DNA from: Pseudomonas sp. RIT-PI-S
Lineage (GTDB): Bacteria; Pseudomonadota; Gammaproteobacteria; Pseudomonadales; Pseudomonadaceae
Assembly: GCF_025642975.1 (NCBI RefSeq)
Contig: NZ_JANZKJ010000001.1
Span: forward strand, 434,001-498,000
DNA: 64,000 nucleotides
Reading direction: 5' to 3'
Below the pieces are notes generated by a model, which worked only from the letters and a program-made list of their open reading frames with translations, searched no databases and had not been told where the DNA came from. Below, one piece after another: positions 38,481-47,431 of this stretch. Within the stretch, counting starts at the first letter, position 1, and the number at the start of each line of letters is the position of its first letter. The translations under genes were made by a program, and so were the position numbers.

Positions 38481-39488
38481 ATGATTGATCTGCAGATCGA
38501 ACAGTTCAGATCCACCGACGAAAACAAGGCCATGGTGTTGCTGGTGGACGATCAGGCCATGATCGGCGAGGCGATCCGGCGGAGCCTGGCGGCCGAGCTC
38601 AATATCGACTTCCACTTCTGCGCCGACCCTCACCAGGCCATTGCCCAGGCGGTACGCATTCGCCCCACGGTGATCCTGCAAGACCTGGTGATGCCCGGGC
38701 TGGATGGCCTGACCCTGGTGCGCGAGTACCGTAATCACCCCTCCACCCGGGACATCCCGATCATCGTGCTTTCCACCAAGGAAGATGCGGTGGTCAAGAG
38801 CGCGGCCTTCGCCGCCGGCGCCAACGATTACCTGGTGAAGCTGCCGGATACCATCGAGCTGGTGGCCCGCATCCGCTATCACTCCCGGTCCTACCTGACC
38901 CTGCTGCAACGCGACGAAGCCTACCGGGCACTGCGGGTCAGCCAGCAGCAGTTGCTGGACACCAACCTGGTGCTGCAACGGTTGATGAACTCCGATGGCC
39001 TGACTGGCCTGTCCAACCGCCGCCACTTCGATGAATACCTGGAGTTGGAGTGGCGCCGGGCGATGCGCGACCAGACGCAGCTCTCGCTGCTGATGATCGA
39101 TGTGGACTATTTCAAGTCTTATAACGATAACTTTGGCCACCTGGAAGGGGACGAGGCGCTGCGCAAGGTGGCTGATACCATCCGCGACGCGTCCAGCCGT
39201 TCCAGCGACCTGCCGGCGCGCTACGGGGGCGAGGAGTTCGCCCTGGTACTGCCCAGCACCTCGCCAGGCGGCGCGCGGCTGGTGGCCGAGAAGCTGCGGC
39301 AAAGCATCGCTGCGCTGGGCATCTGGCACAACGCGCCGGAGCCGGCGTCGCCGCTCACCGTGAGCGTTGGCCTGGCCACCATGACCCCGGCGCCGGGCAC
39401 CAATTGCCGGCTGCTGATCCTGGCGGCGGACAAGGGCCTGTACATGGCCAAGCACAGCGGGCGCAATCAGGTGGTGGTGGCGGAGTGA
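38481..39488 (+). CDS. wspR: Diguanylate cyclase response regulator WspR
   Basis: Makes c-di-GMP when phosphorylated by WspE, promoting biofilm formation. 335 residues: receiver with phospho-Asp D68 ([12 protein letters not shown]), a helical stalk, and a GGDEF domain with the active GGEEF signature at 249-253. The inhibitory I-site RSSD (240-243) sits five residues before it, so product inhibition is expected. It is 52 bases after wspF. Confidence 0.95.
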   Translation: MIDLQIEQFRSTDENKAMVLLVDDQAMIGEAIRRSLAAELNIDFHFCADPHQAIAQAVRIRPTVILQDLVMPGLDGLTLVREYRNHPSTRDIPIIVLSTKEDAVVKSAAFAAGANDYLVKLPDTIELVARIRYHSRSYLTLLQRDEAYRALRVSQQQLLDTNLVLQRLMNSDGLTGLSNRRHFDEYLELEWRRAMRDQTQLSLLMIDVDYFKSYNDNFGHLEGDEALRKVADTIRDASSRSSDLPARYGGEEFALVLPSTSPGGARLVAEKLRQSIAALGIWHNAPEPASPLTVSVGLATMTPAPGTNCRLLILAADKGLYMAKHSGRNQVVVAE

Positions 39489-39534
39489 GCTCCCACGGAA
39501 ATACCGCCTGGCCCCGGGGATGCAGGCGGAGCCC

Positions 39535-39559
39535 GCGAACCGAGCGTGCCCCGGTTCGC
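39535..39559. repeat. REP-like hairpin between wspR and prfB
   Basis: GCGAACCG (39535-39542) and CGGTTCGC (39552-39559) pair across nine bases; flanking GGAGCCC and CGCCGGCTCC extend the symmetry. The same GCGAACC motif occurs in the repeats at 18155 and 34041. It could end the wsp transcript. Confidence 0.6.
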
Positions 39560-39597
39560 AGCCTGTCGCCGGCTCCTACAGCCCTTGATGGCCATGC

Positions 39598-39603
39598 TAT
39601 ACT
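39598..39603 (+). promoter_or_regulatory. prfB: Possible -10 element of the prfB promoter
   Basis: TATACT lies 32 bases before the prfB start. No convincing -35 hexamer is seen at the right distance. Confidence 0.3.
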
Positions 39604-39634
39604 CCGCGGCTTTTGATGTGAGTGCGCAGCCGCC

Positions 39635-40730
39635 ATGGAAATCAATCCAATCCTCAACATGATCAAGGACCTTCGCGACCGCTCCGAAACCATTCGGGGG
39701 TATCTTTGACTACGATCAAAAGGCTGAACGCCTGACCGAAGTCAACCGCGAGCTCGAAGACCCGAACGTCTGGAACAACCCCGAATACGCCCAGAACCTG
39801 GGCCGTGAACGCGCTACCCTGGCCGCCATCGTCGAGACCCTCGACGAGCTTTCCGGCGGCCTGGCCGATAGCCGCGAGCTGCTGGATATGGCCGTCGAGG
39901 AAGACGACGAAGGTGCCGTGGCCGACGTGGTCAGCGAGCTCGAACGTCTGCGCGGCTCGCTGGAGCAGCTCGAATTCCGCCGCATGTTCAGCGGCGAGAT
40001 GGATGCCAACAACGCCTACCTGGACATCCAGGCCGGCTCTGGCGGCACCGAGGCACAAGACTGGGCCAACATGCTGCTGCGCATGTACCTGCGCTGGGCC
40101 GACAAACGCGGCTTCGACACCACCATCATGGAGCTGTCCGAGGGCGAGGTTGCCGGCATCAAGGGCGCTACGCTGCACATCAAGGGCGAATACGCGTTCG
40201 GCTGGCTGCGTACGGAAATCGGCGTGCACCGCCTGGTTCGCAAAAGCCCGTTCGACTCCGGCAACCGTCGGCATACCTCGTTCACAGCGGTGTTCGTGTC
40301 GCCGGAAATCGACGACAACATCGAGATCGAGATCAACCCGGCGGACCTGCGCATCGACACCTACCGGTCGTCCGGTGCCGGTGGCCAGCACGTAAACACC
40401 ACCGACTCGGCGGTGCGGATCACCCACGTGCCGACCAACACCGTGGTCAGCTGCCAGAACGAACGTTCCCAGCACGCCAACAAGGACACCGCCATGAAAA
40501 TGCTGCGGGCCAAGTTGTACGAGCAGGAAGTGCAGAAGCGTAACGCCGCCTCCCAGGCGCTGGAAGACACCAAGTCCGATATTGGCTGGGGCCACCAGAT
40601 TCGTTCCTACGTACTGGATCAGTCCCGCATCAAGGACCTGCGCACCAACGTCGAGCGCAGCGACTGCGACAAGGTATTGGACGGCGACCTCGACGAGTAC
40701 CTCGAGGCCAGCCTCAAGCAGGGGCTCTGA
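39635..40730 (+). CDS. prfB: Peptide chain release factor 2 (programmed +1 frameshift)
   Basis: RF2 terminates translation at UGA and UAA. The first 24 codons (39635-39706) end at CTT followed by an in-frame TGA (39707-39709); reading must slip +1 so that translation continues from 39708. The site has the classical elements: a Shine-Dalgarno-like CGGGGG just upstream, CTT-TGA-C, and continuation as DYDQKAERL. The joined product is 364 residues. The GGQ loop ([15 protein letters not shown]) and SPF-type anticodon loop (RKSPFDSG) are present. RF2 autoregulates itself through this slip. lysS follows, as in E. coli. Confidence 0.97.
39700..39710 (+). promoter_or_regulatory. prfB: prfB programmed frameshift site
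   Basis: The slippery codon and stop, CTTTGAC, are preceded within four bases by a purine run GGGGG that pairs with the 16S rRNA end. Low RF2 favours the +1 slip and RF2 synthesis. Confidence 0.95.
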
Positions 40731-40734
40731 CAAG

Positions 40735-40850
40735 CCGCAAGCTGTAAGCGGCGAGCTGCAAGCGCAAGCGGCGGGCGTTGCCCGGCTTCTGCAGTGCAGC
40801 TTTTGATTTTACTTGCAGCTTGAAGCCTGCCGCTTGAAGCTCAAAAAGAC
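40735..40850. repeat. GCAAGC/CTTGC-type repeat cluster between prfB and lysS
   Basis: The gap is made of units such as GCCGCAAGCTGTAAGCGG, GAGCTGCAAGCGCAAGCGG and, inverted, CTTGCAGCTTGAAGCCTGCC. They match those in the hom/thrC gap. The arms can fold into a large imperfect stem-loop that may end or stabilise the prfB message. Confidence 0.6.
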
Positions 40851-40865
40851 TTTTATGGATGTGAC

Positions 40866-42368
40866 ATGAGCGACCAACCACTCGACCCGCAAGACCTGCA
40901 ACAGGAAGAAAACAACCTGATCGCCCTGCGCAAGGAAAAGCTTGCCGCCGTGCGTGCCAAGGGCCAGGCCTTCCCCAACGACTTCCGTCGCGACAACTAC
41001 GCAGGCGACCTGCAGAAGCAGTACGTCGACAAAACCAAGGAAGAGCTGGAAGCGGCGGCGATTCCGGTCAAGGTCGCCGGTCGCATCATGCTCAACCGCG
41101 GTTCGTTCATGGTGATCCAGGACATGACCGGGCGCATCCAGGTCTACGTCAACCGCAAGACCTTGCCCGAAGACACCCTGGCCCAGGTGAAAACCTGGGA
41201 CATGGGCGACATCATCGCCGCCGTCGGCACCCTGGCCCGCTCCGGCAAGGGCGACCTCTACGTCGAAATGACCAGCGTGCGCCTGCTGACCAAATCCTTG
41301 CGCCCGTTGCCGGACAAGCACCACGGGCTGACCGACACCGAGCAGCGCTATCGCCAGCGCTACGTTGACCTGATGGTCAACGAAGAGGTGCGCGAGACGT
41401 TCCGCGTACGCTCGCAGGTCATCGCTCATATCCGCAGCTTCCTGATGAAGCGCGACTTCCTCGAAGTCGAAACGCCGATGCTGCAGACCATCCCTGGCGG
41501 CGCCGCGGCCAAGCCGTTCGAAACCCACCACAACGCCCTGGACATGGAAATGTTCCTGCGCATCGCGCCGGAGCTGTACCTCAAGCGGCTGGTGGTCGGC
41601 GGTTTCGAAAAAGTCTTCGAGATCAACCGCAACTTCCGTAACGAAGGCGTTTCGACCCGGCACAACCCCGAGTTCACCATGCTCGAGTTCTACCAGGCCT
41701 ACGCCGACTACGAAGACAACATGGACCTCACCGAAGAGCTGTTCCGCGAGTTGGCGCAACTGGTGCTCGGCACCACGGACGTGCCCTACGGCGACAAGGT
41801 CTTCCACTTCGGCGAGCCGTTCGCGCGCTTGTCGGTGTTCGACTCGATCCTCAAATACAACCCGGACATCAGCGCCGCGGACCTCGAAGACATCGACACG
41901 GCCCGCGCCATCGCCAAGAAGGCCGGGGCCAAGGTGCTGGGCTTCGAAGGCCTGGGTAAATTGCAGGTGATGATTTTCGAAGAGCTGGTCGAGCACAAGC
42001 TCGAGCAGCCGCACTTCATTACCCAATACCCCTTCGAAGTGTCGCCGCTGGCCCGCCGTAACGATGACAACCCCAACGTCACCGACCGCTTCGAGCTGTT
42101 CATTGGTGGCCGCGAAATCGCCAACGCCTACTCGGAGCTCAACGACGCGGAAGACCAGGCCGAGCGCTTCATGCGCCAGGTGGCCGATAAGGACGCCGGC
42201 GACGACGAAGCCATGCATTACGATGCGGACTTCGTGCGCGCGCTGGAGTACGGCATGCCCCCCACCGCCGGCGAAGGCATCGGCATCGACCGGTTGGTGA
42301 TGCTGCTGACCAATTCGCCGTCGATCCGCGACGTGATCCTCTTCCCGCATATGCGGCCACAAGCGTAA
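40866..42368 (+). CDS. lysS: Lysyl-tRNA synthetase (class II)
   Basis: Charges tRNA-Lys. 500 residues: N-terminal OB-fold anticodon domain ([18 protein letters not shown]), then the class II core with motif 2 ([20 protein letters not shown]) and motif 3 ([14 protein letters not shown]). Located after prfB as in E. coli, although a repeat cluster separates the two genes and could partly uncouple expression. Confidence 0.97.
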   Translation: MSDQPLDPQDLQQEENNLIALRKEKLAAVRAKGQAFPNDFRRDNYAGDLQKQYVDKTKEELEAAAIPVKVAGRIMLNRGSFMVIQDMTGRIQVYVNRKTLPEDTLAQVKTWDMGDIIAAVGTLARSGKGDLYVEMTSVRLLTKSLRPLPDKHHGLTDTEQRYRQRYVDLMVNEEVRETFRVRSQVIAHIRSFLMKRDFLEVETPMLQTIPGGAAAKPFETHHNALDMEMFLRIAPELYLKRLVVGGFEKVFEINRNFRNEGVSTRHNPEFTMLEFYQAYADYEDNMDLTEELFRELAQLVLGTTDVPYGDKVFHFGEPFARLSVFDSILKYNPDISAADLEDIDTARAIAKKAGAKVLGFEGLGKLQVMIFEELVEHKLEQPHFITQYPFEVSPLARRNDDNPNVTDRFELFIGGREIANAYSELNDAEDQAERFMRQVADKDAGDDEAMHYDADFVRALEYGMPPTAGEGIGIDRLVMLLTNSPSIRDVILFPHMRPQA

Positions 42369-42381
42369 GCGCTCACACGAA

Positions 42382-42405
42382 GCCGCCCTACGGGGCGGCT
42401 TTTTT
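42382..42405 (+). terminator. Rho-independent terminator of lysS
   Basis: GCCGCCC and GGGCGGC form a perfect 7-bp stem with a TACG tetraloop, followed by six T. It begins 14 bases after the lysS stop. Confidence 0.93.
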
Positions 42406-42506
42406 GTGTCGGCTGGGGCGAATTGGCCGTCTTGGTACAAACGCCAGCGGCGCGGTTGAGCGCATGTTCTCGCTGGCGGTGGATGCGTCAGGAAAAGGGA
42501 TAGGCA

Positions 42507-43223
42507 GTGGAACCGCAAATCGTTACAACAGGGGCCGCGGGCGTCGCCAGCGCCGTGGCCAGAAGCGTTCAATACGAAGGCCGCAAGCCGGCACGGCTGG
42601 GCAGCGAACAGCGGCGCCAGGCAATTCTCGATGCGGCGATGCGCATCGTGGTGCGTGACGGCGTGCGCGGCGTGCGTCATCGCGCCGTGGCCGCCGAGGC
42701 GGGCGTGCCGCTGTCGGCGACCACTTATTACTTCAAGGACATCGAAGACCTGCTCGCCGACAGCTTCGCCCGCTATGTGGAGCGTAGCGCCGCGCACATG
42801 GCCAAGTTATGGGCCAGCAGCGAGGAACTGCTGCGCCAGCTGCTCGCCGCCTCCAGCGAAACGAGCGACGCGCGTGGCCGCCTGGCCGATGCCATCGCGC
42901 GGATGACCGCCGATTATGTGCTCCGCCAACTCAACACACGCCGCGACTACCTGATGGCCGAGCAAGCCTTTCGCCAGGAGGCATTGCTCACCCCACGCCT
43001 GGCCGGGCTCGTGCTGTCGCACCAGCGAATCCTCCACGAAGGGGCCTGCCAGATGCTGCGAGTGCTAGGCTCGCGTTGCCCGGAGCAGGATGCACAAGTG
43101 TTGACGGCGCTGATCGGGCAGATGGAATATCAGGCGCTATTGGCTCCGGCGCCGACCGCGCACGATAACGGCATGCTCGACATACTTACCCGCTACATGC
43201 ACCTGGTGCTGGCCGCGGCCTGA
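42507..43223 (+). CDS. TetR/AcrR family transcriptional regulator
   Basis: Regulator of 238 residues. The HTH lies at about residues 33-78 (RRQAILDAAMRIVVRDG ... VPLSATTYYFKDIEDLLADSF), after an unusually long basic N-terminal tail. The C-terminal ligand-binding domain cannot be assigned a ligand. The start is GTG at 42507, with GGAAAAGGGA upstream. The lipoprotein gene begins 16 bases after its stop, so it heads a four-gene operon with the lipoprotein, the DUF1704 protein and a hydrolase. Confidence 0.87.
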   Translation: MEPQIVTTGAAGVASAVARSVQYEGRKPARLGSEQRRQAILDAAMRIVVRDGVRGVRHRAVAAEAGVPLSATTYYFKDIEDLLADSFARYVERSAAHMAKLWASSEELLRQLLAASSETSDARGRLADAIARMTADYVLRQLNTRRDYLMAEQAFRQEALLTPRLAGLVLSHQRILHEGACQMLRVLGSRCPEQDAQVLTALIGQMEYQALLAPAPTAHDNGMLDILTRYMHLVLAAA

Positions 43224-43239
43224 AGAGGACCTTTCCCGG

Positions 43240-43791
43240 ATGAATGCCTGGCGCAAGCTGCTCGCCCTCGCTCTGCTCAGTGCCCTGCTCGCTGGCTGCC
43301 TGGCGACCTTCGACGAACCCTTCGCGCCTGGCGAGAAGGCGCCTGCCGCCATGCTCGGCCAATGGCAGGCCCGGGATGCCTGGGGCGAGCACCTCAAGCT
43401 CACTATCCAGGCAGCGCCCAATGGGCACTACACCGCCATCAGCTATCAAAAAGGCTCGCCTGCCCCCCGCGACCAGGCCACCTTCACCGTCAGCCGCCAC
43501 GGTGGCCGCTGGTATGCCGCGGCGCCCATGCCCAAGGCCTACGGCGGTCGCTTTGCCCTCGTGGGTTTCGAACTGAGCGATGCCGGTGAGCTGGTGGTCT
43601 ATAACCTTGACCTGGAGCGCTTGCAGCAAGCCATCGCCCAGGGCGCCATGGTCGGCGAGCGGTCCGATACCCGGGAAGGCCAGGGTGTTGCCGTGCGCTC
43701 GACACCGGCGCAAGTGTTCGCCTGGCTGGACGATCCGGCCAATTCGGACGTGTTCGTGGAAATCGCCCGCTACAAGCGGGCAGCACATTGA
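43240..43791 (+). CDS. Putative lipoprotein of unknown function
   Basis: 183-residue protein with a lipoprotein signal: MNAWRKLLALALLSALLAGC, lipobox LAGC with Cys20. The residue after Cys is Leu, not Asp, so outer-membrane sorting is expected. No family was recognised in the mature part; it contains a lipocalin-like alternation of strands (GHYTAISYQKGSPAP, FALVGFELSDAGELVVYNLD) that is only suggestive. It sits between the TetR gene and the DUF1704 gene with 16 bases on each side. Confidence 0.8.
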   Translation: MNAWRKLLALALLSALLAGCLATFDEPFAPGEKAPAAMLGQWQARDAWGEHLKLTIQAAPNGHYTAISYQKGSPAPRDQATFTVSRHGGRWYAAAPMPKAYGGRFALVGFELSDAGELVVYNLDLERLQQAIAQGAMVGERSDTREGQGVAVRSTPAQVFAWLDDPANSDVFVEIARYKRAAH

Positions 43792-43807
43792 CTGCAAAGG
43801 AGGGCTG

Positions 43808-45085
43808 ATGGACGACTACCAGCAGACGGTGCGCGCGCTGTCTGACCGTATTGTCGCGGCGCAAACCCCGATCCGCATCCTCGACGCGGTGAAGTGGGAC
43901 GACAACATCCGCCAGGCCTTCCTCAAAGCCAAGGGCAAGGCGATGCCCGAGGTCGATCGGGCCTGGTACCAGAGCCGCCCGCTGGCGTTCGACGCCGCTA
44001 CGATCAAGCTCGAATTCCAGTACATCGAACGCGACGTCACTCGCCAGTTGGGGCAGTTCAACCCCGTGGGGCAGATCATGCGGCGCATGTGCCGCGAATA
44101 TCGGATGGTGGTGCGCATGCTCGAGGCGCGCGGCACCGATGATTTCGGGTTGATCTCCCAGGAGCTGTACGGCGCCGCCTCGGACGCCTTCCATGCCGGA
44201 GACCCGACGCTTGCGGACCTGGGGATGATGCTGTCGGACTACCTCAACAAGATCGACGGCCGCGGCGACCTCAAGGACGAAGCCAAGAACCTGACTGCCA
44301 AGGAAGCAGTGGCCATGCTGCAAAGCCGGCTCAATCGGGTGTTCGGCGAGACCGAGGAAACCATCCGGGTGTTCGAGTCCGACGGCATAGTCGCGGACGC
44401 AGCCGCTGGGGCCGACTACATCAAAGTGCGCGCCGATGCCATGTTCAATGAGCGCGACGTGCGTGCGCTGGAAGTGCACGAGGGGCTGGTGCATGTCGGC
44501 ACCACCCTCAACGGCCTGAACCAGCCCATTTGCACGTTCCTGGCCAAGGGGCCGCCGTCCTCGACGGTTACCCAGGAAGGCCTGGCTATCCTGATGGAGG
44601 TCATCGCCTTCGCGTCCTATCCCAGCCGCTTGCGCAAGCTGACCAACCGCACCCGCGCCATCCATATGGTCGAGGAGGGCGCGGATTTTCTGCAGGTGTA
44701 TGAATTCTTCCGCGAGCAAGGCTTCAGCATGGCGGAGAGCTACGGCAACGCCAGCCGCGTGTTCCGTGGGTCCACCCCCACCGGTTTGCCCTTCACCAAG
44801 GACCTGTCCTACTTGAAGGGTTTCATCATGGTCTACAACTACATCCAGCTAGCGGTGCGCAAGGGCAAGTTGGAGCAGGTGCAGTTGCTGTTCTGCGGCA
44901 AAACAACGCTCGAAGACATGCGCATCCTGCGCCAGCTGGTAGATGAGGGCCTGGTGACGCCACCTAAATACCTTCCGGAGCAATTCCGCGACATGAATGC
45001 ACTGTCCGCCTGGATGTGCTTCTCCAACTTCCTCAACCACCTGAGCCTGGACCGGATTGAAGCGGATTACGCGAACATCCTTTAA
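43808..45085 (+). CDS. DUF1704 (QEGLA-motif) protein, putative metallopeptidase
   Basis: Protein of 425 residues of the family named for flavohemoglobin expression modulation (QEGLA motif). The core shows HEGLVH at 224-229, a HExxxH motif, then TQEGLA at 255-260, whose Glu257 could be the third metal ligand. Eukaryotic DUF1704 members (KIAA0895/MATCAP) are tubulin carboxypeptidases with this motif; bacteria have no such tubulin tail, so the substrate here is unknown. No signal peptide or membrane helix is seen. The ATG at 43808 follows AAAGGAGGGCTG. The next gene overlaps its end by 29 bases. Confidence 0.88.
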   Translation: MDDYQQTVRALSDRIVAAQTPIRILDAVKWDDNIRQAFLKAKGKAMPEVDRAWYQSRPLAFDAATIKLEFQYIERDVTRQLGQFNPVGQIMRRMCREYRMVVRMLEARGTDDFGLISQELYGAASDAFHAGDPTLADLGMMLSDYLNKIDGRGDLKDEAKNLTAKEAVAMLQSRLNRVFGETEETIRVFESDGIVADAAAGADYIKVRADAMFNERDVRALEVHEGLVHVGTTLNGLNQPICTFLAKGPPSSTVTQEGLAILMEVIAFASYPSRLRKLTNRTRAIHMVEEGADFLQVYEFFREQGFSMAESYGNASRVFRGSTPTGLPFTKDLSYLKGFIMVYNYIQLAVRKGKLEQVQLLFCGKTTLEDMRILRQLVDEGLVTPPKYLPEQFRDMNALSAWMCFSNFLNHLSLDRIEADYANIL

Positions 45086-45962
45086 GCGGCTAGGGCGCCT
45101 GGCCGCGCTGGTGGCGTGCCTAAGCGCCGCCGGTTGCAGCACATGGCTGTTCTACCCTGAGCCGGGCGAGCCGTTTACCCCGGCTGCCGCCCACCTGGCC
45201 TGGCAGCCGGTGACCCTGCTAAGTGCCGATGGCGTGCGCTTGCATGCCTGGTGGCTTCCGGCCAAGGCGGGGGTAGCGGTCAAGGGCACGGTGTTGCACT
45301 TGCATGGCAACGGCGGCAATCTTTCGCGCCACTTGGGTGGCAGTTGGTGGTTGCCGGCCGACGGTTACCAGGTGCTATTGCTTGACTACCGTGGTTACGG
45401 GCTGTCCGAAGGCAGCGCGAGGTTGCCGCAGGTGTACCTGGACGTCCAGGCGGCACTGGATTGGCTGCATCAGGCGCCGGAGGTCCAGGGTAAACCGCTG
45501 GTGCTGCTGGGGCAGAGCGTGGGCGGGGCGCTGGCGATTCACCACTTGGCGGCCCACCCTGAGGAAGCGGCGCGGTTTCAGGCGCTGATCTTCGATGGTG
45601 CGCCGGCCAGTTACCGCAAGGTCGGCCGTTACGCCCTGGGCACCTCATGGCTTACCTGGCCCTTCCAGGTGCCGCTCTCATGGTGGGTGCCGGACGCCGA
45701 TAGTGCGATTACCGCGGCGCCGCGGCTCACAGGGGTACCCAAGTTGGTGTTCCAGAGCATGGACGACACCGTTGTACCGCTGGAAAACGGCATTGCCCTG
45801 TACCAGGCGCTGCCGCCGCCGCGGGTGTTGCAACTGACCCGCGGCGCCCATGTGCAAACCTTCGCCGACCCGACCTACCGGCAGGTGATGCTTAAGTTTC
45901 TCGAAGACCCTGGGCACTTCAATGGCCTGCGCAGGTTGGGTGAGATTCCCAATTATCCCTAG
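45057..45962 (+). CDS. Alpha/beta hydrolase, putative lipoprotein (BEM46/YfhR-like)
   Basis: Serine hydrolase of 301 residues with nucleophile S154 in GQSVGG, an oxyanion region HLHGNGGN, an Asp in SMDDTVVP and a His in RGAHVQTF. The N-terminus has a lipobox (LSAAGC, Cys27), suggesting membrane anchoring in the periplasm. The start is placed at TTG 45057 because it gives an intact basic signal sequence; it lies inside the DUF1704 gene, so translation is probably coupled. A later start would lose the signal peptide. Substrate unknown. Confidence 0.82.
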   Translation: MKRITRTSFKRLGRLAALVACLSAAGCSTWLFYPEPGEPFTPAAAHLAWQPVTLLSADGVRLHAWWLPAKAGVAVKGTVLHLHGNGGNLSRHLGGSWWLPADGYQVLLLDYRGYGLSEGSARLPQVYLDVQAALDWLHQAPEVQGKPLVLLGQSVGGALAIHHLAAHPEEAARFQALIFDGAPASYRKVGRYALGTSWLTWPFQVPLSWWVPDADSAITAAPRLTGVPKLVFQSMDDTVVPLENGIALYQALPPPRVLQLTRGAHVQTFADPTYRQVMLKFLEDPGHFNGLRRLGEIPNYP

Positions 45963-46065
45963 GCGAATGCCGGGAGCCGCTGTGTATCTGGTGGCGTGGG
46001 TTCCGGGCTTTGCCCGGCCTCACGGGTGGTGATCTTCAGGAACGAACAAGTAGCACGGAGCGGGC

Positions 46066-46099
46066 AAAAAAACGCCAGCAATGCTGGCGTTTTTTTTTT
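46066..46099. terminator. Bidirectional terminator downstream of the OmpA-like lipoprotein gene
   Basis: ACGCCAGCA and TGCTGGCGT pair around one base, flanked by seven A on one side and ten T on the other. It can end the minus-strand lipoprotein operon and the plus-strand hydrolase operon. Confidence 0.93.
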
Positions 46100-46111
46100 C
46101 AGCGAGGGCGC

Positions 46112-46894
46112 TTACTTCATCGAAGAACGCGGCGCAACCGGCTGGTTGTCGTTGGAAATGGTCACTTCCACACGACGGTTCATGGCACGCCCCGAGGCGC
46201 TGGAGTTTTCAGCCACAGGGTATTCCTTGCCATAGCCTTGGGCGACGATGCGCTTGGCGTCCACACCCTGGCGTACCAGCGCGGCCATCACGGAAGTGGC
46301 GCGGCGCTCCGACAGGCTTTGGTTGTACGAGTCCGAACCGGTGCTGTCGGTGTAGCCTTCGATGATCACTTGGCGGTCTGGGTTGTCCTTGAGGAACTGC
46401 GCCAGCTGGATCACGTTGGTCGTGGCGCTGGCCTTGAGTTCGGAGCGGTTCACGTCGAACAGGACGTCGCCGAAGGTGACCAGGGTGCCGCGCTCGGTCT
46501 GCTTGGCGTTGAGGCTGTCTTGCAGCTTCTTGATCTGGGCGTCGCGAGCGTCCAGCTGCGCCTTGGCACGCAGGGCGGCAGCGTTCTTGATCTCGTCTTC
46601 GGAGGTGCGCAGGGCGATGGTCTGCTTGGCAAACTCAACGCGCTGGTTGGTCAGGTAGGCCAACTGGTCGACCTTCTTCTCATCATCGCCGTCGCGATAG
46701 GCTTTGTCAGCCTTGTCCAGCCACTCAGACGCGTCCTTGGTTTCCAGGGCCGCGAGGGTGGCCGATTTCGGGTTGGTCTGCAGCGACGAGAAGTTGGTGC
46801 GGGCGCTTTCCAGGTTGGCGTTCGGGTCGTGCGAGCAGGCGCTCAGGCTTACGGCCACGGCCAGCAGGGCAGGGATCATCAATTGTTTACGCAT
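46112..46894 (-). CDS. OmpA family outer-membrane lipoprotein (LptF/PA3692-like)
   Basis: 260 residues: lipoprotein signal with Cys20 (PALLAVAVSLSAC), a DUF4398-like coiled helical region (~20-130), and the C-terminal OmpA peptidoglycan-binding domain (GDVLFDVNRSELK ... IEGYTDSTGSDSYNQSLSERRA ... AMNRRVEV). It resembles Lipotoxin F of P. aeruginosa, an AlgU-dependent lipoprotein that also lies near ppc; this LptF is not the LPS exporter subunit. The ATG at 46894 gives MRKQLMIPAL after GGAAGAACCCC; a longer frame is possible. A DUF4398 lipoprotein gene is 40 bases upstream. Confidence 0.87.
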   Translation of the reverse strand: MRKQLMIPALLAVAVSLSACSHDPNANLESARTNFSSLQTNPKSATLAALETKDASEWLDKADKAYRDGDDEKKVDQLAYLTNQRVEFAKQTIALRTSEDEIKNAAALRAKAQLDARDAQIKKLQDSLNAKQTERGTLVTFGDVLFDVNRSELKASATTNVIQLAQFLKDNPDRQVIIEGYTDSTGSDSYNQSLSERRATSVMAALVRQGVDAKRIVAQGYGKEYPVAENSSASGRAMNRRVEVTISNDNQPVAPRSSMK

Positions 46895-46934
46895 GGGGTT
46901 CTTCCTTATCTGTCCGAAATGCACTCAGTAGCGA

Positions 46935-47348
46935 TTACTGGGCGTTGCGCAGGCCTTCCTGGCGCAGGTCTTCCACGCCTTGGTGCGCGTCGTCCACGGC
47001 CTTCTGAGCTTTCGCCGCCTGGGCCTTGCGTTCTGCTACGCGAGCGTCCCACTCGGCCTGTTCGGCCAGTACGCGGGCTTTTTCGTAGTTTTCGTCGTGC
47101 ATGGCGATTTCAGCCGCCTTGAACTTGTCCTGGGCCGACTTGGTTTCGACTGCGGCGTATTCAGTACCACCCGCGCTCACTGCGCTGTTGACGGCCGATT
47201 GGGCCAGGGCGTACTGCTCGGTAGGCGGGTTACCCGCGCAGCCGGCCAGGATGAAGCTGCTGCCCAGCGCCAGTGCGGCGAGCTTGAGCCCACGGACAAC
47301 GTTGGACGAGGGTTTGGCAGTGCAAGTCTTCATGATCTTCAACTCCAT
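46935..47348 (-). CDS. DUF4398 domain-containing lipoprotein (PA3691-like)
   Basis: Small lipoprotein of 137 residues with lipobox LAGC and an Ala/Lys/Glu-rich helical mature part (YALAQSAVNSAVSAGGTEYA ... EKARVLAEQAEWDARVAERK), likely coiled coil. It is co-transcribed with the OmpA-like gene, as in P. aeruginosa, suggesting a joint envelope-stress role. The start at 47348 is supported by GAGGAG seven bases upstream; an in-frame ATG at 47333 is also possible. A candidate AlgU promoter lies 84 bases upstream. Confidence 0.85.
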   Translation of the reverse strand: MELKIMKTCTAKPSSNVVRGLKLAALALGSSFILAGCAGNPPTEQYALAQSAVNSAVSAGGTEYAAVETKSAQDKFKAAEIAMHDENYEKARVLAEQAEWDARVAERKAQAAKAQKAVDDAHQGVEDLRQEGLRNAQ

Positions 47349-47431
47349 AGGAGGGCTCCTCAAAACACTATTTCCATGGCAACGGCTGGCCTGGCTATGC
47401 AAACGACCGCTTGGCTGCGATGGCTAATGTT

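Noticed and set aside
40735..40850. Repeat cluster as a CRISPR array
   Set aside because: Units are irregular, in both orientations and without spacers of constant length; no cas genes occur in the window.
40809..42797. Open frame of 662 codons on the minus strand across lysS
   Set aside because: It is the complement of a strongly conserved lysS gene. Its His/Val/Gly-rich composition is that of an antisense shadow in GC-rich DNA, and it matches no family.
46010..47122. Open plus-strand frame across the OmpA-like and DUF4398 lipoprotein genes
   Set aside because: It crosses a strong bidirectional terminator and lies antisense to two lipoproteins with clear signal peptides and domains.
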